Shown here one piece after another: positions 26,507 to 35,461 of a DNA stretch of 64,000 nt. The notes under the pieces are model-generated. The model was not told the origin of the DNA. It did not search any database and saw nothing but the letters and a program-made list of their open reading frames with translations. The position numbers and the translations under genes are program-made. Within the stretch, counting starts at the first letter, position 1; each line of letters starts with the position of its first letter. The stretch comes from Micromonospora sp. RP3T (GTDB lineage: Bacteria > Actinomycetota > Actinomycetes > Mycobacteriales > Micromonosporaceae): the NCBI RefSeq assembly GCF_003027925.1, contig NZ_PYPS01000003.1:62001-126000 (forward strand). The letters are read 5' to 3'.

Positions 26507-27864
26507 CCGGCCCGACGACGCCCTGGGCGCTGCCCCGGCTGGTGGTGGCCGCGTCGGCCAGCGGGCACGGCAAGACCACGGTGGCCACCGGGCTGCTCGC
26601 CGCGCTGCGCCGTCGTGGCCTGACGGTCAGCCCGCACAAGGTCGGTCCGGACTACATCGACCCCGGCTACCACGCGCTCGCCGCCGGCCGGACCGGCCGC
26701 AACCTCGACCCCTTCCTGGTCGGCGCGGACCGGATCGCCCCGCTGCTGCGGCACGGCGCGAGCGTCCCCACGCCCGCCGACGTCGCCGTGGTCGAGGGCG
26801 TGATGGGCCTGCACGACGGCGCCGTGGGCCGGGGCGACTTCGCCTCCACCGCGCACGTCGCCCGGCTGATCGACGCGCCGGTGCTGCTGGTGCTCGACAC
26901 CACCGCGCAGGGTCGGTCGGCCGCCGCGCTCACCCTCGGCATGGCCGCCTTCGACCCGACGGTGCGCATCGGCGGGGTGATCCTCAACCGGGTCGGTTCG
27001 CCCCGGCACGAGACGCTGCTGCGCGACGCGCTCGCCGAGGTGGGCGTGCCGGTGCTCGGGGCGGTCACCCGGGCCGCCGAGGTGGCCGCCCCGGCCCGGC
27101 ACCTGGGGCTCGTCCCGGTCGCCGAGCGGGCGCCCGAGTCGCTCGCGATCGTCGCGGCCCTCGCCGAACTGGTCGAGTCCACGGTGGACCTGGACGCCGT
27201 GCTCGACCTGGCCCGCACCGCCGCCCCGCTGCGGGTGCCCGCCTGGGATCCGGTCGCCGCCGTCGGCGGCCCGGCCGGCGGGGACCGTCCGCTGGTCGCG
27301 GTCGCCGGTGGTCCGGCCTTCACCTTCTCGTACGCGGAGACCACCGAACTGCTCACCGCGGCCGGCGCCGACGTGGTCACCGTCGACCCGCTGCGTGACC
27401 CGGCGCTGCCCGCCGGCACCCGCGCGGTGATCGTCGGGGGCGGTTTCCCCGAGGCGTACGCGGAGGCGCTGGCCGGCAACGCCACACTTCGTGCCGAGGT
27501 GGCCGCCTTCGACGGCCCGATCGTCGCCGAGTGCGCCGGGCTGCTCTACCTCGGCCGGTCCCTGGACGGCGCGCCCATGTGCGGCCGGCTCGACCTGACC
27601 GCCCGGATGACCGGTCGGCTGACCCTCGGCTACCGGGAGGCGGTCGCCGCCGCGAACTCCCCGGTGGCCCGGACCGGCGACGCGGTACGCGGCCACGAGT
27701 TCCACCGCACCACCACCGACCCCGGCCACGGCGAGCGGCCGGCGTGGCGCTGGAACGGCGCGGCGCACGGCTTCGTGGCCGGCCGGGTGCACGCCTCCTA
27801 CCTGCACACCCACTGGGCCGGCCATCCGGACGCCGCCCGGCGCCTGGTCGAGGCGTGCCGATGA
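26503..27864 (+). CDS. cbiA: Cobyrinate / hydrogenobyrinate a,c-diamide synthase
   Basis: A 453-residue CobB/CbiA amidase; the GTG at 26503 overlaps the cobO stop. The N-terminal P-loop ATPase domain has ASASGHGKTTVATGLLAAL and VGPDYIDPGYH. The C-terminal class I glutamine amidotransferase-like domain has VAECAGLLYLG with the nucleophile Cys, preceded by GGGFPEAYAE. It amidates the a and c side chains using glutamine and ATP. Length is typical (about 450). Confidence 0.94.
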   Translation: MTGPTTPWALPRLVVAASASGHGKTTVATGLLAALRRRGLTVSPHKVGPDYIDPGYHALAAGRTGRNLDPFLVGADRIAPLLRHGASVPTPADVAVVEGVMGLHDGAVGRGDFASTAHVARLIDAPVLLVLDTTAQGRSAAALTLGMAAFDPTVRIGGVILNRVGSPRHETLLRDALAEVGVPVLGAVTRAAEVAAPARHLGLVPVAERAPESLAIVAALAELVESTVDLDAVLDLARTAAPLRVPAWDPVAAVGGPAGGDRPLVAVAGGPAFTFSYAETTELLTAAGADVVTVDPLRDPALPAGTRAVIVGGGFPEAYAEALAGNATLRAEVAAFDGPIVAECAGLLYLGRSLDGAPMCGRLDLTARMTGRLTLGYREAVAAANSPVARTGDAVRGHEFHRTTTDPGHGERPAWRWNGAAHGFVAGRVHASYLHTHWAGHPDAARRLVEACR

Positions 27865-28649
27865 CCGCCGGAACCGGAGCCGCCGCGCCGGTCGACGCGG
27901 TGCTGACCGGGGTCGGCGTCGGGCCCGGCGACCCGGAACTGCTCACCCTCAAGGCGGTGCGGGTGCTGCGCGCGGCCGACCTGGTCTTCGTACCCGTGAT
28001 GGCGGACCGGACCGCGGACGGCGCGGACCCGGCCGAGGGCACGGGGCGGGCCGAGCGGACCGTGCTGGCGCACGTCGGGGCGGACCGGCTGCGCCGGCTG
28101 CCGTTCGCCCTGGACGACCGGGGCGGGGTGAGCCCCCGGCGCGCGGCGGCCTGGGACGCCGCCGCCCGCGTGGTGGTCGAGGCGGTCGACGCCGGGGCGC
28201 GGGCGCTCGCCTTCGCCACCATCGGCGACCCCAACGTCTACTCCACCTTCGGCTACCTGGCGCAGAGCGTCCGCGCGCTGCGCCCGGCGGTGCGGGTCGC
28301 CACCGTGCCCGGCATCACCGCCATGCAGGAGCTGGCCGCGCGCAGCGGCACCCCGCTCTGCGAGGGACGCGAGCCGCTGACCCTGCTCCCGGCGACCGCC
28401 GGGCTGGCGCTCTTCGCCGACGCGCTGGCCGGCCCCGGCACCGTGGTCGCCTACAAGGGCTGGCGGCGGCACCCGGAGCTGGTCGGGGAGCTGCGCCGGC
28501 AGGGCCGCCTCGGCGACGCCGTGCTCGGGTGCGGCCTCGGGCTGCCCGACGAGCGGATCGGCGCGGTGGACGACGCCGCGCACGACCTGCCGTACCTGTC
28601 GACGCTGCTGGTTCCCGCCCGCCGGGACCGCCGAGGAGGAAAACTGTGA
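27861..28649 (+). CDS. cobI: Precorrin-2 C20-methyltransferase
   Basis: A 262-residue SAM-dependent tetrapyrrole methylase. It begins with GVGVGPGDPELLTLKAV and includes FATIGDPNVYSTFGYL, VPGITAMQELAARSG and VAYKG. It methylates C20 of precorrin-2 or its cobalt form; which form is used cannot be told from sequence. ATGA overlap with cbiA. The last codons carry the GAGGAGG ribosome site of cobM. Confidence 0.92.
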   Translation: MTAGTGAAAPVDAVLTGVGVGPGDPELLTLKAVRVLRAADLVFVPVMADRTADGADPAEGTGRAERTVLAHVGADRLRRLPFALDDRGGVSPRRAAAWDAAARVVVEAVDAGARALAFATIGDPNVYSTFGYLAQSVRALRPAVRVATVPGITAMQELAARSGTPLCEGREPLTLLPATAGLALFADALAGPGTVVAYKGWRRHPELVGELRRQGRLGDAVLGCGLGLPDERIGAVDDAAHDLPYLSTLLVPARRDRRGGKL

Positions 28650-29485
28650 CCAGCTCCGGAAAGGTGTGGTTCGTCGGGGCCGGCCCCGGCGCGGCGGACC
28701 TGTTGACCCTGCGGGCGGCCCGGGTGATCGCCGACGCCGACCTGGTGATCTGGGCGGCCAGCCTGGTGCACGCCGACGTGCTCGGCCACGCCCGCGCCGA
28801 CGCGGAGATCGTGGACTCGTCGCAACTGCCCGTCGAGGGAGTGCTGCCGCTGTACGAGCGGGCCGCGCGGCGCGGGCTGACGGTGGCCCGGATCCACTCC
28901 GGCGACCCGGCGCTCTGGGGCGCGGTGCAGGAGCAACTGGACCTGTGCCGGGCGCTCGGTCTGGCCGTCGAGATCGTTCCCGGCGTCTCGTCGTTCACCG
29001 CCGTCGCCGCGATCGCCGGACGCGAACTGACCGTCCCCGAGGTCGCCCAGTCGGTGATCCTCACCCGTCTCGAAGGCGGCAAGACCCCGATGCCGCCCGG
29101 CGAACGGGTCCGCGACTTCGCCCGGCACGGCACCACGATGGCGCTGTTCCTCTCCGCCGCACGGTCCGGCCAGGCGCAGGCCGAGCTGCTGGCCGGCGGC
29201 TACCCGGCGGACACCCCGGCGGTGGTCGCGTACCGGGCGACCTGGCCGGACGAGCTGGTGGTGCGCTGCACGGTGGGCACCCTGGCGGCGACGGTCAAGG
29301 AGCACCGGCTCTGGAAGCACACGCTCTTCCTGGTCGGGCCGGCGCTGGCCGCCGCCGGGACGCGTTCCCACCTCTACCACCCCGGGCACTTCCACACCTA
29401 CCGGCGCGCGGAGCCGGCCGCCCGGGCTGAACTGCGCCGCCGCGCCGCGGCCCGCCCCACCGGGCCGACGGACGGTTCCCGGTGA
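28646..29485 (+). CDS. cobM: Precorrin-4 C11-methyltransferase
   Basis: A 279-residue tetrapyrrole methylase of the CobM/CbiF type, GTG at 28646. Motifs are VGAGPGAADLLTLRAARV, HSGDPALWGAVQEQL, VPGVSSFTAVAAIAGREL and LTRLEGGKTPMP, the last being typical of this enzyme. It adds the C11 methyl group. Both ends overlap neighbours by four bases. Confidence 0.93.
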   Translation: MTSSGKVWFVGAGPGAADLLTLRAARVIADADLVIWAASLVHADVLGHARADAEIVDSSQLPVEGVLPLYERAARRGLTVARIHSGDPALWGAVQEQLDLCRALGLAVEIVPGVSSFTAVAAIAGRELTVPEVAQSVILTRLEGGKTPMPPGERVRDFARHGTTMALFLSAARSGQAQAELLAGGYPADTPAVVAYRATWPDELVVRCTVGTLAATVKEHRLWKHTLFLVGPALAAAGTRSHLYHPGHFHTYRRAEPAARAELRRRAAARPTGPTDGSR

Positions 29486-30633
29486 CGTACCCGGAACCGC
29501 CGCTGCGGGAGCCGGACCTGCCGCGTACCGCGAAGGTGCGGCCCACCGCGTTACGTACCGGCTGGACCACCGGGGCCTGCGCGACGGCCGCGGCGAAGGC
29601 CGCGGTGACCGCGCTGGTCACCGGCGTGCGGCAGCCCGAGGTGGAGATCGGGCTGCCGGCCGGCCGACGGGTCCGCTTCCCGGTCGCCCGCTGCGAGCTG
29701 ACCGGCGTCCCGCCACGGCGCGCCGAGGCGGTCGTGGTCAAGGACGCCGGTGACGACCCGGACGTCACCCACGGCGCGGAGCTGACCGCCACCGTCGACT
29801 GGACCGACGCCCCCGGGCTGCGCCTGGCCGGCGGGCCGGGCGTGGGCACCGTCACCAAACCCGGCCTGGGGCTCGCCGTGGGCGGCCCGGCGATCAACGA
29901 CACCCCACGCCGCATGATCGACGCGGCGGTGGCCGAGGTGGTCGACCTGGCCGAGGTCGGCGTCCAGGTGGTGATCAGCGTCCCCGGCGGCGAGATCATG
30001 GCCCGCAAGACCACCAACCGGCGGCTCGGCATCCTCGGCGGCATCTCGATCCTCGGCACCACCGGGATCGTCCGGCCCTTCTCCACCGCCTCCTGGCGGG
30101 CCAGCGTCGTGCAGGCCGTGCACGTCATGGCCGCGCAGGGCGAGCGGACCGTGGTGCTCTGCACCGGTGGGCGTACCGAGCGGGCCGCCCGCGCGCTGCT
30201 GCCGGAGCTGCCCGAGGTCTGCTTCGTCGAGGTCGGTGACTTCACCGGCGCGGCGGTCCGGGCCGCCGCCGCCGTCGGCCTGACCGGCGTGGTGTTCGTC
30301 GGCATGGCCGGCAAGCTGGCCAAGCTCGCCGCCGGCGTCCTGATGACCCACTACACCCGCTCGGCCGTGGACCTGTCGCTGCTCGGCGCCGTGACCGCCG
30401 AGGCCGGGGGCGACCCGGCACTGGTCGCCACCGTGACCGGGGCGAACACCGGCCGGCACGCGTACGAGCTGTGGGAGGCCGCCGGGCTGCTCGGCCCGGC
30501 CGGGGACCTGCTCTGCCAGCGGGTCCGGCAGGTGCTGCTGCGCTTCGCCGGGCACGCCGTCACGGTGGACGTGGCGATGGTCGACTTCGCCGGGAGTCGC
30601 ACGGTCGCCGCCACCGGCCGGTGGGCGCGATGA
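29482..30633 (+). CDS. cbiD: Cobalt-precorrin-5B C1-methyltransferase
   Basis: A 383-residue CbiD protein, GTG at 29482. The N-terminal signature is LRTGWTTGACATAAAKAA, and the central part contains KDAGDDPDVTHGAEL and GGPAINDTPRRMI. CbiD performs C1 methylation in the early-cobalt (anaerobic-type) pathway; it replaces CobF. Its presence beside a late chelatase (CobN) makes the operon a mixed type. Confidence 0.94.
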   Translation: MTYPEPPLREPDLPRTAKVRPTALRTGWTTGACATAAAKAAVTALVTGVRQPEVEIGLPAGRRVRFPVARCELTGVPPRRAEAVVVKDAGDDPDVTHGAELTATVDWTDAPGLRLAGGPGVGTVTKPGLGLAVGGPAINDTPRRMIDAAVAEVVDLAEVGVQVVISVPGGEIMARKTTNRRLGILGGISILGTTGIVRPFSTASWRASVVQAVHVMAAQGERTVVLCTGGRTERAARALLPELPEVCFVEVGDFTGAAVRAAAAVGLTGVVFVGMAGKLAKLAAGVLMTHYTRSAVDLSLLGAVTAEAGGDPALVATVTGANTGRHAYELWEAAGLLGPAGDLLCQRVRQVLLRFAGHAVTVDVAMVDFAGSRTVAATGRWAR

Positions 30634-31844
30634 GCACGGTGACAGTGGTCGGCCTGGACGCGGCCGGTGCGCCGGCGCATCCCGCCCTGACACCGGCGCT
30701 CGCCGCCGCCGGGCTGGTCGTCGGCGCGGCCCGGCACCTGGCCGCGGTGCCCGTGCCGCCCGGCGCGGCCACCGTCGTCCTCGGGCCGCTCGCCCCCGCC
30801 GTGGACCGGCTGGCCGCCGCCGTCGCCGCCGGCGTACCGGCCGTGGTGCTGGCCAGCGGCGATCCCGGCCTGTTCGGCATCGTCCGCCGGCTGCGCGCGG
30901 CCGGGCTGCCACTGCGGGTGGTGCCGGCGGTGTCCAGCGTGGCCGCCGCGTTCGCCCGCGCCGGGCTGCCCTGGGACGGCGCCGCGGTGGTCACCGCGCA
31001 CGGGCGGGACCCGCGGCCGGCGTTGAACGCCTGCCGGGCGCTGCCACTGGTGGCGGTGCTCACCGCCCCCGGCGCCGGGGCCGCCGAGCTGGGCGCCGGG
31101 CTGGTCGGCTGGTCCCGCCGGCTGCTGGTCGCCGAGCACCTGGGCACCGACGCCGAACGGATCCGCGAGGTCACCCCGGCCCAGGCCGCCGCCGGGACGT
31201 GGGCCGACCCGCACGTGCTGCTCAGCGTCGCCGCGCCCGATTCCGGCGGGATGCGGTGGGACAACCAGCCGGCCGCCGCGCCGGTCGACGGGTGGGCCCT
31301 GCCGGAGAGCGCCTACGCCCACCGCGACTCCATGATCACCAAGTCGGAGGTACGCGCCCTCGTCGTAGCCCGGCTGCGGCCCCGGCTGGGCCGGCTGGTC
31401 TGGGACGTCGGCGCGGGCAGCGGATCGGTCGGCGTCGAGTGCGCCCTGCTCGGTGCGGCGGTGCTCGCCGTCGAGCGGGACGCCGGGGCCGCCGACACGA
31501 TCCGGGCCAACGCCGCCGCGCACGCCGTCGACGTACGGCTGGTCGTCGGGCGTGCCCCGGCGGTGCTGGCGGGCCTGCCCGACCCGGACGCGGTCTTCGT
31601 CGGCGGCGGGGGCACCGACGTCCTCGCCGCCGTGCTGGCCCGCCGCCCCGACCGGGTGGTGCTCACGCTGGTCGCCCTGGACCGGGTCGCGCCGGCCATG
31701 GCGCTGCTGCGCGCCGCCGGCTACCGGGCCGGGGGCAGCCAGCTCTCCGCCGCCCGCCTCGCCGACCTGCCCGGCGGGTCGATCCGTCTCGCGGCCACCA
31801 ACCCGGTGGTCGTCCTCACCGGGGAGCGCACGTGCACCACCTGA
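30630..31844 (+). CDS. cobL: CbiE-CbiT fusion, precorrin-6Y C5,15-methyltransferase / decarboxylase
   Basis: A 404-residue bifunctional enzyme, ATG at 30630. Residues 1-200 form the CbiE-type tetrapyrrole methylase (LASGDPGLFGIVRRL, VPAVSSVAAAFARAGLPW). Residues about 215-400 form the CbiT-type Rossmann methyltransferase (ITKSEVRALVVARLRPR, LVWDVGAGSGSVGVECALL). Together they methylate C5 and C15 and decarboxylate the C12 acetate. It overlaps the next gene by 13 bases. Confidence 0.94.
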   Translation: MSTVTVVGLDAAGAPAHPALTPALAAAGLVVGAARHLAAVPVPPGAATVVLGPLAPAVDRLAAAVAAGVPAVVLASGDPGLFGIVRRLRAAGLPLRVVPAVSSVAAAFARAGLPWDGAAVVTAHGRDPRPALNACRALPLVAVLTAPGAGAAELGAGLVGWSRRLLVAEHLGTDAERIREVTPAQAAAGTWADPHVLLSVAAPDSGGMRWDNQPAAAPVDGWALPESAYAHRDSMITKSEVRALVVARLRPRLGRLVWDVGAGSGSVGVECALLGAAVLAVERDAGAADTIRANAAAHAVDVRLVVGRAPAVLAGLPDPDAVFVGGGGTDVLAAVLARRPDRVVLTLVALDRVAPAMALLRAAGYRAGGSQLSAARLADLPGGSIRLAATNPVVVLTGERTCTT

Positions 31845-33586
31845 CCTCGCACGCCCGGATCGGGCTCGTCGCGGCCACCGCCGCCGGCCGACGCCACGCC
31901 CGGACCGTCGCCGCCGCCTGGCCGCACGCCCGGCTGGTGCCGGGGGAGAATTTCGCCGACGCACTGCGAACGGCCTGGTCCGACTGCGACGCGGTGATCG
32001 CCTTCCTGGCCACCGGCGCGGTGGTCCGGATCCTCGCGCCGCTGCTCGGCGACAAGCGCACCGACCCGGCCGTCGTGGTCGTCGACGAGGCGGCCCGGCA
32101 CGCCGTGGCGCTGCTCGGCGGGCACGCCGGCGGCGGCAACGCCCTCGCCGAGGCGGTCGGCGCGCTGGTGGACGCCCGGCCGGTGGTCACCACCGCCACC
32201 GACGCGGTCGGCCTGCCCGGCCTGGACACCCTGGGCTGGCCGGTGGAGGGGGCCGTCGCCGCGGTCTCCCGGGCCGTGCTGGACGGCGAACCGGTCCGGC
32301 TGGTCGCCGACGCCGACTGGCCACTGCCCGCCCTGCCGCCGAACGTCCGCCCGTCCGCCGCGGACGTCGCCGGCGTCGCGGACGTCGCGGACGTCGCGCC
32401 GGCCGGCTACCGGCTGCTGGTCACCGACCGGCTGGTGCCGCCGGACGATCGGACCGCCGTGCTGCGACCCCCGTCACTGGTCGCCGGCGTCGGGGCCAGC
32501 CGGGGCGTGCCCGCCGACGAGGTGCGCGAGCTGCTGCACCGGGAGCTGACGTCGGCGGGGCTCAGTCCGGCCAGCCTGCGCTGCCTGGCCAGCGTCGACG
32601 TCAAGGCCGACGAGGCGGGCATCGTGGCGACCGCGGACGCGCTGGGCGTACCGCTGGTGACGCATCCGGCGGTGACGCTGGCGGCGGTCGACGTGCCGCA
32701 CCCCAGCGAGGTGGTGCGCGCCGCGGTCGGCACACCCAGCGTCGCGGAGGCCGCCGCGCTGCTCGACGTCGACGGCCGGTCCGGCGACGCCGAACTGCTG
32801 GTGCCCAAGACGGCGTCCGCGATGGCCACCGTGGCGGTGGCCCGGCACACGCCGCGCGGCCGGCTGGCCGTGGTCGGGCTCGGGCCGGGCGCCGCCGACC
32901 TGCGGACCCCCCGCGCGGTCGCCGAGCTGCGCCGGGCGGCCGTGGTGGTCGGCCTGGACCAGTACGTCGACCAGGTGCGCGGCGTGCTGCGCCCGGGCAC
33001 CCGCGTGCTGGCCAGCGGGCTGGGCGCGGAGGAGGCCCGGGCCCGGGCCGCCGTCGCCGAGGCCGCCGCCGGACGGGCGGTCGCGCTGATCGGCTCCGGC
33101 GACGCCGGGGTGTACGCGATGGCCAGCCCGGCCCTGGAGTACGCCGACGAGCGGATCGACGTGGTCGGCGTGCCCGGGGTGACCGCGGCGCTGGCCGCCG
33201 GCGCGCTGCTCGGCGCCCCGCTCGGCCACGACCACGCGTACCTGAGCCTGTCCGACCTGCACACCCCCTGGAAGGTCATCGAGCGGCGGGTGACCGCCGT
33301 GGCCGAGGGCGACTTCGTGGCGCTGTTCTACAACCCGCGCAGCCGGGCCCGTGACTGGCAGCTCGGCCGGGCCCTGGCGATCCTCGCCGCGCACCGCTCA
33401 CCGGACACCCCGGTCGGCGTGGTGCGCAACGCCAGCCGCGCCGGCGAGCGGGTGCACCTGGCCACCCTGGCCACCCTCGATCCGCAGGTGGTCGACATGT
33501 TCAGCGTGGTCGTCGTGGGCAGCAGCGACACCCGCCTGGTCGCCGGTCGGATGGTCACGCCCCGGGGGTACCGGTGGCGCTCGTGA
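31832..33586 (+). CDS. CbiG-CobJ fusion: cobalt-precorrin-5A hydrolase / precorrin-3B C17-methyltransferase
   Basis: A 584-residue fusion starting with GTG at 31832 behind GGGGAG. About residues 1-330 are CbiG: AFLATGAVVRILAPLLGDK, GGHAGGGNALAEAVG and GVGASRGVPADEV. About 345-584 are the CobJ/CbiH methylase: VVGLGPGAADLRTPRAV, IGSGDAGVYAMASPALE and HDHAYLSLSDLHTPW. The pair catalyses C17 methylation, ring contraction and acetaldehyde loss. A run of Ala-Asp-Val repeats (about 178-190) marks a low-complexity linker inside the CbiG part. The order CbiG before CobJ is known in other actinobacteria. Confidence 0.93.
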   Translation: MHHLTSHARIGLVAATAAGRRHARTVAAAWPHARLVPGENFADALRTAWSDCDAVIAFLATGAVVRILAPLLGDKRTDPAVVVVDEAARHAVALLGGHAGGGNALAEAVGALVDARPVVTTATDAVGLPGLDTLGWPVEGAVAAVSRAVLDGEPVRLVADADWPLPALPPNVRPSAADVAGVADVADVAPAGYRLLVTDRLVPPDDRTAVLRPPSLVAGVGASRGVPADEVRELLHRELTSAGLSPASLRCLASVDVKADEAGIVATADALGVPLVTHPAVTLAAVDVPHPSEVVRAAVGTPSVAEAAALLDVDGRSGDAELLVPKTASAMATVAVARHTPRGRLAVVGLGPGAADLRTPRAVAELRRAAVVVGLDQYVDQVRGVLRPGTRVLASGLGAEEARARAAVAEAAAGRAVALIGSGDAGVYAMASPALEYADERIDVVGVPGVTAALAAGALLGAPLGHDHAYLSLSDLHTPWKVIERRVTAVAEGDFVALFYNPRSRARDWQLGRALAILAAHRSPDTPVGVVRNASRAGERVHLATLATLDPQVVDMFSVVVVGSSDTRLVAGRMVTPRGYRWRS

Positions 33587-33771
33587 CCATCGGCGCCTGC
33601 CAGGGCTGCGGCGCCTGCCTGCTCACCTGTCCCACGCACGCGATCCGGCCGGTGGCCGGCGGCCTGACCGTCCGGGCCGACCGCTGCACCGGCTGCCTGG
33701 AATGCGTGGAGATCTGCCCGGTGGACGCGATCCGGGTCACCGGTCCCGACGAACGTGGAGGAACCCGATGA
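33574..33771 (+). CDS. Small 2[4Fe-4S] ferredoxin
   Basis: A 65-residue ferredoxin, probably GTG at 33574 (alternative GTG at 33583). Two complete cluster motifs are visible: CQGCGACLLTCP and CTGCLECVEICP, each CxxCxxCxxxCP, about 28 residues apart. It overlaps the fusion gene before it and the permease after it, so it belongs to the operon. No precorrin-3B synthase (CobG) or precorrin-6A reductase (CobK/CbiJ) is encoded here; the ferredoxin could supply electrons to a redox step of corrin synthesis or to cobalt reduction (inference). Confidence 0.88.
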   Translation: MALVTIGACQGCGACLLTCPTHAIRPVAGGLTVRADRCTGCLECVEICPVDAIRVTGPDERGGTR

Positions 33772-34868
33772 GTACGACCGCCGTCAGCACCGCACCCCCG
33801 GTCGGCCGGTGGAGCCGCGCCGAACGGGTCCGCCTCGGCGGCATCGTGCTCGCCGTCGCCATGCTGCACGTCGCCGGCTGGAGCCTCTACCTGTACTGGA
33901 ACAACCAGCCCGTGGCGGCCGGTGGGCTGGCCGGCGCCGGCACCCTGGCGTACGTGCTCGGGGTGCGGCACGCGTTCGACGCCGACCACATCGCCGCCAT
34001 CGACGACACCACCCGGCTGATGCTGCTGCGCGGTCGGCGGCCGGTGGGCGTCGGCTTCTTCTTCGCCCTCGGGCACAGCGCGGTGGTGCTGCTGCTGGCC
34101 CTGGTCGTCGGCCTGGCCTCGACGAACCTCAGCGGCGCGGGGCTGGTGCGGGCCCGCGAGCTGGGCGCCACCGTCGCGATCGTCACCGCCACCGTGTTCC
34201 TGGCGCTGGTCGCGGTGCTCAACGCGGTGGTGTTGAGCGGGCTGGCCCGGCTGTGGCGCCGGCTGCGCCACGGTGGCCTGGACGAGCGGGAGCTGGACCT
34301 GCACCTGCTCAACCGGGGGCTCATGCAGCGGGTGCTCGGCGGTCGGGCCCGGGCGCTGGTGCGCTCCTCGTGGCACATGGCCCCGGTCGGTTTCCTGTTC
34401 GGCCTCGGCCTGGAGACCGCCAGCGAGGTGACCCTGCTGGCGCTGTCGGCGAGCACCGCCGCCGCCGGGGGCCTGCCGGTGCTGGCCCTGCTCACCCTGC
34501 CGCTGCTCTTCGCCGCCGGGATGTCCGCCATGGACACCGCGGACAGTCTGCTGATGAGCCGCGCCTACTCGTGGGCGTACCGGCAGCCGGCCCGACGGCT
34601 CTTCTACAACCTGGCCACCACCGCGATGACGGTGCTGGTGGGCGCCGTGGTGGCCAGCGTCTACCTGGCCGGGCTGCTGGTCGACCAACTCGGGATGACC
34701 GCGCTCGCCGGGTACGCCGCCGTCGCCGACCACTTCGAGCAGCTCGGGTACGTCGTGGTGGGCCTCTTCGTGGCCTCCTGGGTGGGCGCGGTCGCGCTGT
34801 GGAAGCTGCGCGGCTACGACCGCCGCTACGCCGGTACGCTGCCCGCCGGCACCGGGGAGCAGCCGTGA
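33768..34868 (+). CDS. Nickel/cobalt permease (NiCoT family)
   Basis: A 366-residue integral membrane transporter with about eight hydrophobic segments. ATG at 33768 follows GGAGG. The family signature RHAFDADHIAAIDDTTR lies in segment II, where His and Asp bind metal, and GLGLETASEVTLLALS corresponds to the second conserved motif. NiCoT proteins take up Ni2+ or Co2+ with high affinity. The location in the corrin operon under a B12 riboswitch makes cobalt the likely substrate. Confidence 0.93.
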   Translation: MSTTAVSTAPPVGRWSRAERVRLGGIVLAVAMLHVAGWSLYLYWNNQPVAAGGLAGAGTLAYVLGVRHAFDADHIAAIDDTTRLMLLRGRRPVGVGFFFALGHSAVVLLLALVVGLASTNLSGAGLVRARELGATVAIVTATVFLALVAVLNAVVLSGLARLWRRLRHGGLDERELDLHLLNRGLMQRVLGGRARALVRSSWHMAPVGFLFGLGLETASEVTLLALSASTAAAGGLPVLALLTLPLLFAAGMSAMDTADSLLMSRAYSWAYRQPARRLFYNLATTAMTVLVGAVVASVYLAGLLVDQLGMTALAGYAAVADHFEQLGYVVVGLFVASWVGAVALWKLRGYDRRYAGTLPAGTGEQP

Positions 34869-35461
34869 ACCGGGTGGTGCACCCGATCGAGGCGGAGTCG
34901 TACCGGATCCTGCGCGAGCGGGTCGACCTCACGCACCTGCCGCCGCTGACCCGCGCGGTGACCGAGCGGGTGGTGCACGCCAGCGCCGACCTGGCGTACG
35001 TCGACGAGCTGGTCTGCGACGAGGCGGGCCTGGCGTCCGGGCTGGCCGCGCTGCGCGCCGGCGTGCCAGTGGTGACCGACGTGGCGATGGTCGCCGCCGG
35101 GATCACCCGGGCCGGCCTGGACCTGGTCTGCCCGGTCGCCGAGCCGGCCGCCGCCGAGCTGGGCCGGGCCGCCGGGATCACCCGGTCGGCGGCGGCCGTG
35201 CGGATCGCCCTGGACCGGGTCGGTCCGGGCGCGGTCTGGGTGGTCGGCTGCGCGCCGACCGCGCTTGTCGAACTGCTCACGCTGGCCGCCGCGCCGGCGC
35301 TTGTCGTCGGTATGCCGGTCGGCTTCGTCGGCGCCGCCGAGTCGAAGGCGGCGCTGCGGGCCAGCGGCCTGCCCGCCGTGTCCAACGTGGGGGAGAAGGG
35401 CGGTTCGGCGGTTGCCGCCGCCGCCCTCAACGCCCTGCTCTACATCGAGGAGATGCCATGA
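34865..35461 (+). CDS. cobH: Precorrin-8X methylmutase
   Basis: A 198-residue CobH/CbiC protein starting with GTG at 34865. It begins HPIEAESYRILRERVDL, contains VVTDVAMVAAGITR and ends with the typical GMPVGFVGAAESKAAL and NVGEKGGSAVAAAALNALL. It moves the C11 methyl to C12, giving hydrogenobyrinate or its cobalt form; the conserved catalytic His of the family is not located with certainty. Four-base overlaps on both sides. Confidence 0.93.
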   Translation: MNRVVHPIEAESYRILRERVDLTHLPPLTRAVTERVVHASADLAYVDELVCDEAGLASGLAALRAGVPVVTDVAMVAAGITRAGLDLVCPVAEPAAAELGRAAGITRSAAAVRIALDRVGPGAVWVVGCAPTALVELLTLAAAPALVVGMPVGFVGAAESKAALRASGLPAVSNVGEKGGSAVAAAALNALLYIEEMP